Assembly (NCBI GenBank): GCA_046704385.1
Contig: JBJKSB010000011.1
Location: 1-45,791, forward strand
Source: GH45 sp046704385
GTDB lineage: Bacteria > Bacteroidota > Bacteroidia > Bacteroidales > SZUA-534
DNA: 45,791 nucleotides
Reading direction: 5' to 3'
In this document: piece by piece, positions 1 through 9,400 of the stretch
How the letters are laid out: each line of letters starts with the position of its first letter
Position numbering within the stretch: the stretch's first letter is position 1
Notes under the pieces: generated by a model
The model's database searches: none
The model's input: the letters and a program-made list of their open reading frames with translations, nothing else
What the model was told of the DNA's origin: nothing
Position numbers and translations under genes: made by a program

Positions 1-510
1 ACAGCATCCGACACGGTGAAAGTGGTGGTGAATGACCTGCCTGTTGTTGACCTGGGTGAAGATATTACCTCCGAAACAGCCTTTGACCTGGATGCCGGGG
101 CCGGGCAATCTGCTTATTTATGGTCAACCGGGGATACCGGTCAGAAAATTAAAGTGTCTGAAACCGGTGAGTACTGGGTAATGGTTACCAACAGCCTGGG
201 CTGTTCGGCTGCCGACACCATCAACGTAACAGTTACCGGTATTAATGAAAGCCTGGCTACTACCCTGAAACCGGATATTTACCCTAACCCGAATAATGGT
301 TCGTTCTGGTTAATCATCAATAACCCGCTTTATGGCAGCTTACGTTATGAATTACTGGATGCCAACAGTAAGGTAATTGAGAATAAAGAGCTGTTGCTTA
401 ACGGGAAACTCAAACACCTGGTAAAACCTGATCATCTGCCTCAAGGGGTATATATTCTTAAAACATACTTTAAGGATAAAGTTAGTGTCACCAAAATTGT
501 AGTACAATAA
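1..510 (+). CDS. C-terminal part of a T9SS-sorted secreted protein (5' end outside window)
   Basis: The reading frame is open from base 1 and has no convincing start, so this is the last ~169 residues of a longer protein. The visible part begins with an Ig/PKD-like beta-sandwich segment (YLWSTGDTGQKI, then GEYWVMVTNSLGC), typical of repeat modules in large secreted Bacteroidota proteins. It ends with a type A C-terminal sorting domain: DIYPNPNNGSFWL, a GVYILK motif and the basic tail VTKIVVQ. That domain directs export through the type IX system and surface attachment or release. The N-terminal function cannot be known from here. A strong terminator follows within 25 bases, so this is the last gene of its transcript. 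Confidence 0.85.
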   Translation, partial: TASDTVKVVVNDLPVVDLGEDITSETAFDLDAGAGQSAYLWSTGDTGQKIKVSETGEYWVMVTNSLGCSAADTINVTVTGINESLATTLKPDIYPNPNNGSFWLIINNPLYGSLRYELLDANSKVIENKELLLNGKLKHLVKPDHLPQGVYILKTYFKDKVSVTKIVVQ

Positions 511-530
511 AAGATGGTACAATAGTGTAA

Positions 531-557
531 AAACCCCGCCGGTGCGGGGTTTTTTAT
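531..557 (+). terminator. Rho-independent terminator
   Basis: A 9-bp perfect stem (531-539 with 544-552, core CCCCGC/GCGGGG) closes a CGGT loop and runs into a T-rich tail. It ends the T9SS-protein gene and separates it from the sensor kinase. Confidence 0.9.
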
Positions 558-564
558 TTTTAAT

Positions 565-587
565 AGTTAGAAAACCACACCCTCGCT
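565..587. repeat. 23-bp dispersed repeat, copy 1
   Basis: This 23-bp sequence recurs exactly at 3674-3696 in the same orientation, so the two copies bracket the kinase/regulator pair. A degenerate inverted copy lies at about 3618-3634. Seen directly; its origin is unknown. Confidence 0.8.
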
Positions 588-689
588 TGGTATTTTATTT
601 CAAATCAACACATTAGTTTCCAAATTTAATAATTAGTATTAAAAAATTATTTAACTTAGTACCGTTACCTGGTACAATAAAAGCAACCA

Positions 690-2717
690 ATGCTCTTTTT
701 AAAAAAATACTTTTTTGAGACAATCATAATCATTTTAATACTTTTAGCAAGCATCTTGTTGCTACCTAATATAACCCGATATCACTTTAATTTCAGCCAC
801 AAGCAAACTGTGAGTCCCTATGGTAAATTGGTTTTTAATGATCTGAATAATGATGGAAAAAGCGAAAGAATTGAATTCACAAATGATCCCCACGGAAATG
901 CAAACTTCAACATAAAAGACGGTAACAAATTTCAGGGGCAATGGAAATTCAGTGGAATATTTGCCTCGCATGATTTTTTTAAGTGCCTTGATTTTAACAA
1001 TAACGGTTTTAAAGAAATTTATACCTTCACCATATCAAACGATTCTCTTTTTTTAAATGCTATCGAAAGTTTTACCACAAAAACCATTATTAAGGATCGG
1101 TTTATTAGCAAATTAAAATTCCTAAATAATGATCGAGGAATTATCATATACATGCCCCCTAATGAATTTGATTTAGATGCCGATGGTTATAAAGAATTAT
1201 TTTTTGTCACTTTCGGAGGCTACGATTATGTAAACCGTGGGTTATTTTGCTACAATATCAGGAAGGATTCGCTGATTATCCACAATAATCTGGGAAGTAT
1301 CCCCCATCCACCGCTTTCATTAGTTAAATTCGATACCAATTTCGTTATAAGCGGACAAATTCGCGAGCTGGGTAATGCACCAACTTCCTATCCATTTAAT
1401 GATAGCAGCGCCTGGATAATGGCATGGAACCAACATTTAAATTTTGTTTTCGACCCGGTATGTATTGGTGAATATCCCTCAGATACGTATACAATACCAC
1501 TTTTTTCAGAAAATCAATTCAGGTTTGTTTCATTATATCATTATTCCGGTATTTACGACACTTCCCGTTTAATTATAAACGATAACCTTGGAAAAATTGT
1601 AAAACAAAAAGTTCTGGACAACTATTACGGCCAATTGCTACAAATAATTCCCGGAACAACTTACCCCATTACCATTTCATTAAGCTCAGGTTATATAAAT
1701 GTATATAATGAAGAACTTAAACTTATTAAACAATACAAAAGTACCGATTTAGGGATGCTTGTCAGCGATAATCTTGATTTTACCAATGATGGGGTTCCCG
1801 ACCTGATTTATTACAATGGTAATACGACCAGTCTTACCTTCCTTGATCCGGTTACCCTGGCTCAAACCCAAATACCTATGGATGAACCACCTTATCCAAT
1901 GGTAATGTCAAAATACAGGGAAAGTAAAAACAGCTATTTATGCTGTAAAAATGATGACCTGGCCACCTTTTATAAATTCAGTGTAAATCCATTTTATCGA
2001 GTGCGGTACCTGCTACCGTTTTTTTTGCTTCTAATTATAATAGGCATTAAACAGTTAGTCCTTTTAATATTCCGCTATTATTTAAACAAGCGGATTAACA
2101 ACCGTAATGAAATAGCCCGGCTCCAGTTGCTCAACGTAAAAAACCAGCTCGATTCCCATTTTACTTTTAATATGATCGATTGCATTGGGAATAATTTCAG
2201 GAAAAATGATTTTGACACGGCTGATAAATTGTTCACCCGGTATGCGCGCATGCTGCAACAATCGGTGCAATTATCGAACGAAATCGCCATACCCATGGAT
2301 CAGGAACTCGATTATGTGGAAAACTATCTGAACCTTGAACAGGCCAGATTGAACCATAAATTTACCTTCGAATTATCCACAGATACCTATGTCAATTCAC
2401 TCATCCCTAAGTACCTTCTGTTTTCATTTGCCGAAAATGCAGTAAAACACGGTATTGCACCTATGCCCAAAGGGTATGGAAAAATCTCAATACATACCAC
2501 TCAAAATGGCAAAATGACCCTTGTAACTATTGAGGATAACGGAATAGGAATGGATAATGATAATACAACGAGTAAAGGCACAGGTAACGGACTTAAAATT
2601 ATTGATCAGCTGATATCTTTATTTAAAACAGAATATAAAATACTTATTAGCTACGAATATCTTAAGATTCAAAACCCGGGAACACAGGTTAAAATATCGA
2701 TAAAAAATGGAAACTAA
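690..2717 (+). CDS. LytS/YehU-type sensor histidine kinase with FG-GAP-like extracytoplasmic domain
   Basis: Predicted inner-membrane sensor kinase of 675 residues. A membrane segment near residues 8-27 is followed by a ~410-residue periplasmic region containing Asp/Asn-rich FG-GAP/VCBS-like turns (NDLNNDGKSE, DLDADGYKE, DFTNDGVPD) that suggest a calcium-binding beta-propeller. A second membrane segment lies near 438-465. The cytoplasmic part has the His_kinase (PF06580-type) phosphoacceptor motif QLDSHFTFN with His490, then a HATPase with NAVKHG and EDNGIGM. The family norm is NPHFLFN, so the P and L positions differ here. It overlaps the next gene by 11 bp, indicating translational coupling with its response regulator. 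The ligand is unknown. Confidence 0.85.
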   Translation: MLFLKKYFFETIIIILILLASILLLPNITRYHFNFSHKQTVSPYGKLVFNDLNNDGKSERIEFTNDPHGNANFNIKDGNKFQGQWKFSGIFASHDFFKCLDFNNNGFKEIYTFTISNDSLFLNAIESFTTKTIIKDRFISKLKFLNNDRGIIIYMPPNEFDLDADGYKELFFVTFGGYDYVNRGLFCYNIRKDSLIIHNNLGSIPHPPLSLVKFDTNFVISGQIRELGNAPTSYPFNDSSAWIMAWNQHLNFVFDPVCIGEYPSDTYTIPLFSENQFRFVSLYHYSGIYDTSRLIINDNLGKIVKQKVLDNYYGQLLQIIPGTTYPITISLSSGYINVYNEELKLIKQYKSTDLGMLVSDNLDFTNDGVPDLIYYNGNTTSLTFLDPVTLAQTQIPMDEPPYPMVMSKYRESKNSYLCCKNDDLATFYKFSVNPFYRVRYLLPFFLLLIIIGIKQLVLLIFRYYLNKRINNRNEIARLQLLNVKNQLDSHFTFNMIDCIGNNFRKNDFDTADKLFTRYARMLQQSVQLSNEIAIPMDQELDYVENYLNLEQARLNHKFTFELSTDTYVNSLIPKYLLFSFAENAVKHGIAPMPKGYGKISIHTTQNGKMTLVTIEDNGIGMDNDNTTSKGTGNGLKIIDQLISLFKTEYKILISYEYLKIQNPGTQVKISIKNGN

Positions 2718-3285
2718 ACTTACCTGTTATATTATTGATGACCAGCAGGATTCCATAGAAAGACTGGCATACCTGCTTGAAAAATGCGATGATATTCATA
2801 TTATTGGAAATAACAGTAATCCGGAATCAGGTATTGAAGAAATTAAAAATTTAAAACCTGAGATTGTATTTGTAGATGTTGAAATGCCAAAAATATCTGG
2901 TTTTGAGGTTATTGAAGAGATCAGATCACAAGGATTTTTTCCCAAATTTATTTTTACCACAGGTTATTCCCAGTATGCTATTAAAGCCATTAAAGCACAG
3001 GCTTTTGATTATTTATTAAAACCCATTGATCTGGATGAACTGAAACAAACCCTTTCACGTAATTCAGAAATCCAAAAACCTGAATTCCAATACAAGGATT
3101 TATTATTGACTAAACGCGAAAAAGAGATTCTCGATTTTGTACTCAAAGGATTAACCAGCCAACAAATAGCCGACAAACTGTTTGTAAGCAAAAACACGGT
3201 GGATACCCACAGAAGAAATATTTTGGAGAAAAATAAATTTCGAACCACACAAGAATTAATATTAGGTTTAAATAAAAAAAATTAA
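2707..3285 (+). CDS. Response regulator, receiver plus LuxR-type HTH
   Basis: 192 residues. The N-terminal receiver carries the acidic pair IIDDQ, phosphoacceptor Asp57 in VFVDVEMP, the switch Thr in FTTGYS and the conserved Lys in LLKPID. The C-terminal domain (about 130-190) is a LuxR/NarL HTH: LTKREKEILDFVLKGL, then SQQIADKLFVSKNTVDTHRR. The receiver (YAIKAIKAQAFDYLLKPI) resembles those of LytTR regulators, the usual partners of LytS-type kinases, yet the output is LuxR. It overlaps the upstream kinase gene by 11 bp and almost certainly receives phosphate from it. Targets are unknown; the neighbouring caspase/envelope operon is a possibility by position only. Confidence 0.9.
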   Translation: METKLTCYIIDDQQDSIERLAYLLEKCDDIHIIGNNSNPESGIEEIKNLKPEIVFVDVEMPKISGFEVIEEIRSQGFFPKFIFTTGYSQYAIKAIKAQAFDYLLKPIDLDELKQTLSRNSEIQKPEFQYKDLLLTKREKEILDFVLKGLTSQQIADKLFVSKNTVDTHRRNILEKNKFRTTQELILGLNKKN

Positions 3286-3811
3286 GTTGCAAAACTTATT
3301 AAACGCGTTTCCCTCGTGAGGGGAAATGTCCGACAACCTGTTCCGAACTTGCTTCGAGAGGACAAAGGGGTACAACAATAAATTAGTAACCAGACAAATT
3401 TTAAATTCAAAAACTCTCCTTATCAAATTACCTTTCAACATTATAACCCCTTTCCCCGCCTGTAGCGACCTAAAATCTGCAGGTCGTTTATTCAATTGGT
3501 TGATAGTCATCGGATCTGCTAAAATAAAAGCACTAAAAGCATTGAACGAATTACCTATAAATCAACCTGTCTGCCGATACAGGCAGGCAAGTCATCCGAT
3601 GACTTGCGGAATCTGGGAGCTAGGGCGTGGTTCCCCAATTTAATGCTGCCTGGAAAATAACCTGGTAGCCAGGAGTTAGAAAACCACACCCTCGCTAAAA
3701 TAAAAAATACTCATCAATGAGTATATAAATGTTTAAAAAATCATTATTTGTGGGGATTTACTGGGGTTGATTAATGGGTTAATTTTGAAGCTACTCTTAA
3801 CCTGTTTTACT
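3286..3811. repeat. Intergenic region with nested inverted repeats
   Basis: No credible gene. It holds: a hairpin at 3308-3326 (TTTCCC/GGGAAA), whose right part and the segment at 3359-3370 match the reverse complement of 11312-11338; a palindrome at 3588-3604 (AAGTCATC/GATGACTT); a CCTGG/CCAGG hairpin at 3661-3673; and a long imperfect inverted repeat pairing about 3618-3634 with 3680-3696. The right arm of the last is the second copy of the 23-bp repeat. These look like REP/MITE-type elements that could form cruciforms or RNA hairpins between the regulator gene and the caspase operon. Confidence 0.6.
3674..3696. repeat. 23-bp dispersed repeat, copy 2
   Basis: Exact direct copy of 565-587. 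Here it forms the right arm of an imperfect inverted repeat with about 3618-3634 (AGCTAGGGCGTGGTT on the left arm). Confidence 0.8.
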
Positions 3812-5581
3812 ATGAAACTAAAATTACTGTTGATCCCGGCTTCATTTGTGTTTCTATATCCATTTGAATCACAAAATGTCATTCACCAACAATCCAGTCC
3901 TAAGTCATTTGATTTGAAACCCAAATATGAAAGGGGATTACCCCCTAATATTTTTGCTTCATTGGAATTTTCTGATGCCAATGGGAACGGAATTATTGAA
4001 GCCGAGGAGGATGCCACCTTAATCTTGACCCTTATCAATAAAGGGAAAGGGAATGCACAGGATTTACATATTAATATTACCGATAACAATCAGGATACCG
4101 CCTTCGATTATAAGAAAAATGAAATTGTATACATGCTACATCCAAATGATTCTGCCCGTATTATTATTCCTATGCATGCCGGGTTCCGGGTTAAATCAGG
4201 AAATCACCAACTGGCAATAGAAGTAAAAGAAAAGTTCGGGTATGATATGGATCCGGCAACTCTAAAACTCAGTACCCTAGAATTTCAAAAATCAAAACTT
4301 AACTTATCCGGTATTGAGATAACCGACAGTGGCGATAATACACTGGCACTGGTTGAAGATGGTTTATTACAACCCGGCGAACAGGTTCAGGTCAAAGTCA
4401 TAATCCAAAATATTGGACAAAACGTTGCAAATAATGTAAAATACGAGATAAAAACCCCAGACCCGAATATTTACCTTGAAAACACCCAGGGCGATCTGGG
4501 GAATTTTGAAATCGGGGAAATAAAGGAGTTTCATTTCACGCTAAGCCCAAATAAAAGGGTCGATTCAAAAAATAAGTTGCCAGTCTTTTTAACCGCTACC
4601 GAGGATCGTAATTTGGGAAATATTAATAATAAAATATTGCCCATTGAATTAAACCAACGACCGGCCATTGCCCAAACATTAGATGTTAAACCTATTATTG
4701 ACAGCCTGAAAAACCAGGTGGCTACTTTTGTTTTTACTTCAAATAAAATTAAAGCAAATATCGGGTCCATTCAAAATGTTTACAATGTCAAAACAACTAA
4801 AATGGATAGACCTAATGCAGTAGCTATCGTTATGGGTGTCGAAAAATATAAGAACCTTCCTCCCGCCCCTTATGCTGAAAACGATGCTGATTTAATTACA
4901 AAGTATTTTCAAAAAACACTCGGCATCGAAACCGTTTATACCTATAAAACAAATGATGTTCAGGGGTTTTTCTTTTTTCAGAATTTTAATCCGGCCAATG
5001 GCGAACTGCAGAAGGCGATTATAAAAGGTGAAACAGAATTGTTTGTGTTTTATTCCGGCCACGGGATTCCCGATAAAGCCGGAGAAAATATTTACCTGTT
5101 TCCTTCTGATGGAAATGTAGAAATGGCAGATGTTCAGGGTTACAATCTGAATAAATTTTATAATAGCCTGGTTGCACTGGGTGCAAAAAAAACAGTTGTC
5201 TTTATTGATGCCTGCTTCAGCGGCGCTTCAAAAGCATCTGAAAAAATTGCCACACAAAACCTGATTGCTTCAAAAGGGGTAATTATTCATCCCAAAATTG
5301 TGGAACCCTGGCAAACCGATTCAACTTTTTGTGTCTTTAATTCTTCCTCGTTTAATGAAAGTTCTCTTGGTTTTGACCAATCGCATACTGGCTTATTTAC
5401 TTATTATGTTTGCTCCGGTTTACAGGGACAGGCCGATTTGAACCGCGACAGTACCATCACCACAGGTGAATTAAGCGACTATTTAAGGCAAAAAGTACCC
5501 GAGACTTCCAGGAAAATATCATCAGGTATTCAAACACCGGAATTTCATGGAAATACAAATATTATCCTAACTGAAAATTAA
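3812..5581 (+). CDS. Secreted caspase-fold (peptidase C14) protein
   Basis: The ATG at 3812 is chosen because it opens a signal peptide (MKLKLLLIPASFVFLYPF); the frame extends 15 codons further upstream without a better start. The mature protein is 589 residues before cleavage. It begins with two CARDB-like beta-sandwich domains, the first opened by an EF-hand-like loop DANGNGIIEAEE. The last ~240 residues are a caspase/metacaspase domain: AVAIVMGVEKYKNL, a catalytic His in FVFYSGHG and a catalytic Cys in VFIDACFSGAS. Both dyad residues are present, so it is probably an active cysteine protease in the periplasm or envelope. Ten bases separate it from the next gene. Substrates are unknown; metacaspases usually cut after basic residues. 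Confidence 0.85.
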   Translation: MKLKLLLIPASFVFLYPFESQNVIHQQSSPKSFDLKPKYERGLPPNIFASLEFSDANGNGIIEAEEDATLILTLINKGKGNAQDLHINITDNNQDTAFDYKKNEIVYMLHPNDSARIIIPMHAGFRVKSGNHQLAIEVKEKFGYDMDPATLKLSTLEFQKSKLNLSGIEITDSGDNTLALVEDGLLQPGEQVQVKVIIQNIGQNVANNVKYEIKTPDPNIYLENTQGDLGNFEIGEIKEFHFTLSPNKRVDSKNKLPVFLTATEDRNLGNINNKILPIELNQRPAIAQTLDVKPIIDSLKNQVATFVFTSNKIKANIGSIQNVYNVKTTKMDRPNAVAIVMGVEKYKNLPPAPYAENDADLITKYFQKTLGIETVYTYKTNDVQGFFFFQNFNPANGELQKAIIKGETELFVFYSGHGIPDKAGENIYLFPSDGNVEMADVQGYNLNKFYNSLVALGAKKTVVFIDACFSGASKASEKIATQNLIASKGVIIHPKIVEPWQTDSTFCVFNSSSFNESSLGFDQSHTGLFTYYVCSGLQGQADLNRDSTITTGELSDYLRQKVPETSRKISSGIQTPEFHGNTNIILTEN

Positions 5582-5590
5582 ATCACTGCT

Positions 5591-6451
5591 ATGACGACTA
5601 AACTTTTACTCCCGGTAATATTCCTTTTATTCATTGCCAACTTCAGTAAAGGCCAGGAAATATCAGGTGTTTATACAACTACCAAGGATGATCAGATAAT
5701 TATACATTACAACTTAAGTAAGGTGAAATATTTTCAATCGCTTGAAGTCACTGCATACGTGAGTTTTGATGGAGGTAAAACCTTTCAGGGACCATTAAAA
5801 GCTGTAAGCGGCGATGTTGGTAATAATATAAAAGGAGGTGAACGCACTATCACGTGGAGCCCTTTCGAGGAATATAACTCCTTAGAGGGTGAATTGATAT
5901 TTGATGTGAGATGTAAAATAAACAATGAAGTACGAAAGCGGAGTTTTTTTCTGAATTATTCGCCCAATGTATTATTTACCAATACGAATTATCGTGCACT
6001 GTACGGAATTCAGATAGGACAGGTTGGAAAAACCGGCTGGTACCTTGCTGCCCGAAAAAGTGATTTTTCAAAACCTGGTTATACATTCGATGGTGAAACA
6101 ATTACCCCACTTAATCCGGATTTAACCTACAAGCAATTTACAGGAAATATGTCCTTTCAACGACTTATGCTCACCGGAGGTTTTACATTTCAGATGGGTT
6201 GGAACTCCTTTTTTTATCTGGGGGCCGGTTACGGGTCAACCCAGGTCAACTGGCAATTTAAAGAATATAATTACGATAGTACCAAGCCTGTAAAAACCGA
6301 TTGGGCAAAAGTTAAGCAATATGATAAGAAAGGTGCCGAAGCTGAATTGGGGTTTATTTTCAAAGCCATGCATGTGTCATACTCATTTGGGGCAACTGTA
6401 AACCAATATGCAAAAGTAGGCGCTGTCGCAGGAATAGGTATTAATTTTTAA
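5591..6451 (+). CDS. Predicted outer-membrane beta-barrel protein of unknown function
   Basis: 286 residues with a signal peptide (MTTKLLLPVIFLLFIANFSKG). An N-terminal beta domain (about 25-120, YVSFDGGKTFQGP and ERTITWSPFEE) is followed by alternating amphipathic strands (GIQIGQVGKTGWYLAARKS, FFYLGAGYGSTQVNWQF). The chain ends in phenylalanine (VAGIGINF), as outer-membrane barrels recognised by BamA usually do. I do not recognise a named family. It lies between the caspase-fold gene (gap 9 bp) and the repeat lipoprotein gene (gap 11 bp), so the three are probably one operon and one envelope assembly. A soluble periplasmic protein is a less likely alternative. Confidence 0.65.
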   Translation: MTTKLLLPVIFLLFIANFSKGQEISGVYTTTKDDQIIIHYNLSKVKYFQSLEVTAYVSFDGGKTFQGPLKAVSGDVGNNIKGGERTITWSPFEEYNSLEGELIFDVRCKINNEVRKRSFFLNYSPNVLFTNTNYRALYGIQIGQVGKTGWYLAARKSDFSKPGYTFDGETITPLNPDLTYKQFTGNMSFQRLMLTGGFTFQMGWNSFFYLGAGYGSTQVNWQFKEYNYDSTKPVKTDWAKVKQYDKKGAEAELGFIFKAMHVSYSFGATVNQYAKVGAVAGIGINF

Positions 6452-6462
6452 ACAATGTTATT

Positions 6463-9400
6463 ATGAACCGGATTCGTACAATTTTTTGTATCATAGGTAT
6501 TAGCTTTATTTTCACCCTTTGCCAGGATGAAGACCTGGGTGACCCGACCAAAATAAACTTAGATAAAATAGTTATTAATAATCTGTCTGTTGCCAATATT
6601 AGTTACAGGCAATTTGATGTAAAAGCCCATTGTACCTTAGACAAATCATTTAAGCCTGATGAATTTGGTATCTGCTATAGTAAAGACCAACATCCGAATA
6701 TTAAGGGTACAACCTTTTCAATTAACCAGCTTAGCAGTGAATCGGATATATCGGTTACCATCAAAGATTTAAACCCTAATACCACTTATTACCTGAAAGC
6801 CTATGTTAAAATAGGCGATAATATTATCTATAGCGATGAAAATACAGCAAAAACCGTTGATGTACAAGAACCGACGGTTGGTGAAGTACAGTTACAAAGT
6901 AAAACCAGCGTTTCATTCTCAATAAAAAGTGAGATTATTGATGAGAACGGGTTAACCATTACTGAAAGAGGAATTTGTTGGTCAGAAAATGAAGATCCAA
7001 CCATTCAGGACAATCTAATAAAAGACGATTCAGTTGGAATTGGTTCTTACACTTTAACTGTTGAGAAACTTTATCCAAATAGAACTTATTATGTAAAAGC
7101 CTATGCAAAAAATGCCAGAGGTCTTGCTTATGGTAAACAGTTTTCTGTTTTGACCAATGATGTCCAAATTGAACTAAATTTCAATACTATAGATAGCATA
7201 ACCCCTTTTGGTGCTATATGCAAAGCTGAAATAACCAGTAACGGGGGGTATGAAATTATTGAAAAAGGTTTCTGTTATGATATTGTAAATTCACCCACAC
7301 TGAATAATGAAGTACAAAAAATAGAAAATGCCGATTATTTATATAGTTATACATTTACTAATCTTAAGAACAATACCTCCTATTATATAAAAGCATTTGC
7401 CATAAATAAATACGATACAGCGTACAGCGAGCAACGCACGTTCTTTACAAAAGATGGTATTCCGGTTATCTCAGGTGAATCTTATAATTCGTTAACCTCA
7501 ACTTCGGCAAATATTTGTAGTGAAATTACCAATGATTTTAACGTTAAAATTATTGAAAAAGGAGTATGTTACAGTTTAAATAATAATCCAACCATTGAAG
7601 ATTCAAAAGTTTTATTTGCTGGTGAGGATAATCCATTTTGCATCCAAATTACAGATTTATTACCTCTTACTACTTATTATGCAAAGATTTATGTAAAAAA
7701 CCAGTTTGGTGTGGGCTATGGGGGGGCTGTTCAATTTACAACCAATACAGGATGCCCTTATATTGAAACAAATGAAATTGCTGAAATTACATCAAACTCA
7801 GCAAAATCAGGAGGTTCTAAGATTTCAGACAGTGGTTTTGAAATTACATCTAAAGGAGTTTGTTGGAATACCGCCCAAAACCCTACTATTGATAACAACA
7901 AAACAAACGATGGTACCAGCACCAATGAATACACAAGCGCTTTGACAAACTTATTACCAAATACAACATACTATGTACGTGCATATGCTACAAACCAAAA
8001 TTGTACATCATATGGCGCTGAAAAGAGTTTTACGACACTGAATGGATGGCCAACTGTTGAGACTAAGGAGATTTCAGAAATAACACCAGCGTCTGCCCAA
8101 TGCGGTGGAAGTAATTTAGTTGATAATGGTTTTACCATTTCGGCAAAAGGTGTATGTTGGGCCACTTCGCAAAATCCCACAGTTGATAATGAAAAAACAA
8201 ATGATGGTTCCGGAACAGTTGATTATACAAGTACTATAACTAATTTGGCTGTTAGCACTACTTATTATGTAAGGGCTTATGCCTCTAATGCAATTGGCAC
8301 AACTTACGGAAGTGAAAAATCGTTTCAGACAAAAAGCGGCACTCCGGTTTTAACCACAGTAACGCCTGCTAATGCTACATCTAATTCAGCAAATTCAGGG
8401 GGAAATATAACAGATGATGGAGGATATACTATTACGGAGCGGGGAGTCTGCTGGGCTACCACCGAAAATCCGGATATATCAAACGATCATACATCTGATG
8501 GAACAAGCACAGGTAGCTTTACCAGCAATATTACCGGCCTGGCACCTCAAACAACCTATTATATCAGGGCTTTTGCCAGCAACCAATATACCACATCGTA
8601 CGGACAACAGGAATCTTTTACAACTACTTCCAATTTACCGGTGGTAACAACCGATGCCATTACAAATAATACCACTGGCAATTCTGCCACTTCAGGAGGA
8701 AATGTAACATCCGATAATGGATTCGAAGTCACTGCGCGGGGCGTGTGTTGGAGCACATCTCAAAATCCTGTAATTGACGGGAACCCAAATATAACAGTTG
8801 ATGGAACCGGAACAGGTACATTTACCAGCAATCTGACCGGGTTAGTCCCAAATACTACTTATTATGTTAAAGCTTATGCTACAAATGCTAATGGGACAAA
8901 CTATGGTGATGAAGTTTCCTTTACTACCCCGGTTTTATTGCCTGTGGTAACTACCACAGCCATTTCTGCCATAAATGCATACGGGGCCACCAGTGGCGGT
9001 ACTATAACCAGTGACGGCGGAGCCTCCATTACTGCAAGAGGAGTTTGCTGGAGCACCAGCAGTAATCCGACTATAGATAATAGTAAAACCACAGACGGTA
9101 CAGGAACTGATGTTTTTACCAGCACCATTACCGGTTTAAACCCTGAAACAACTTATTATGTAAGGGCTTATGCAACAAATAGTGGTGGTACTGGGTATGG
9201 CGACCAGATAACATTTACAACCACAAAGGAACTTACTCCATTAATTAATGAAATAATAGATACTCAAGTACATGATGGTACTGGTGGAGGAACTGGAAAT
9301 TCGGACTATTATTTAGAAGTTGGAGAAAATATTGCATTAGATATAACAATTAAAAATAATGGTACAGGAACAGCATACAACCTAGTTGGCATATTATCAT

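Noticed and set aside
16..18. GTG at 16 as the start of the first protein
   Set aside because: The frame is open to base 1 and the protein begins in the middle of a beta-sandwich module, so it continues outside the window.
3326..3643. 105-codon open frame between the response regulator and the caspase operon
   Set aside because: It runs through several palindromes and both arms of intergenic repeats, with no family resemblance; better explained as repeat DNA.
7840..9230. Regular ~296-bp repeats as a CRISPR or transposon array
   Set aside because: They are in frame, encode FN3-like domains and lack short identical repeats with unique spacers.
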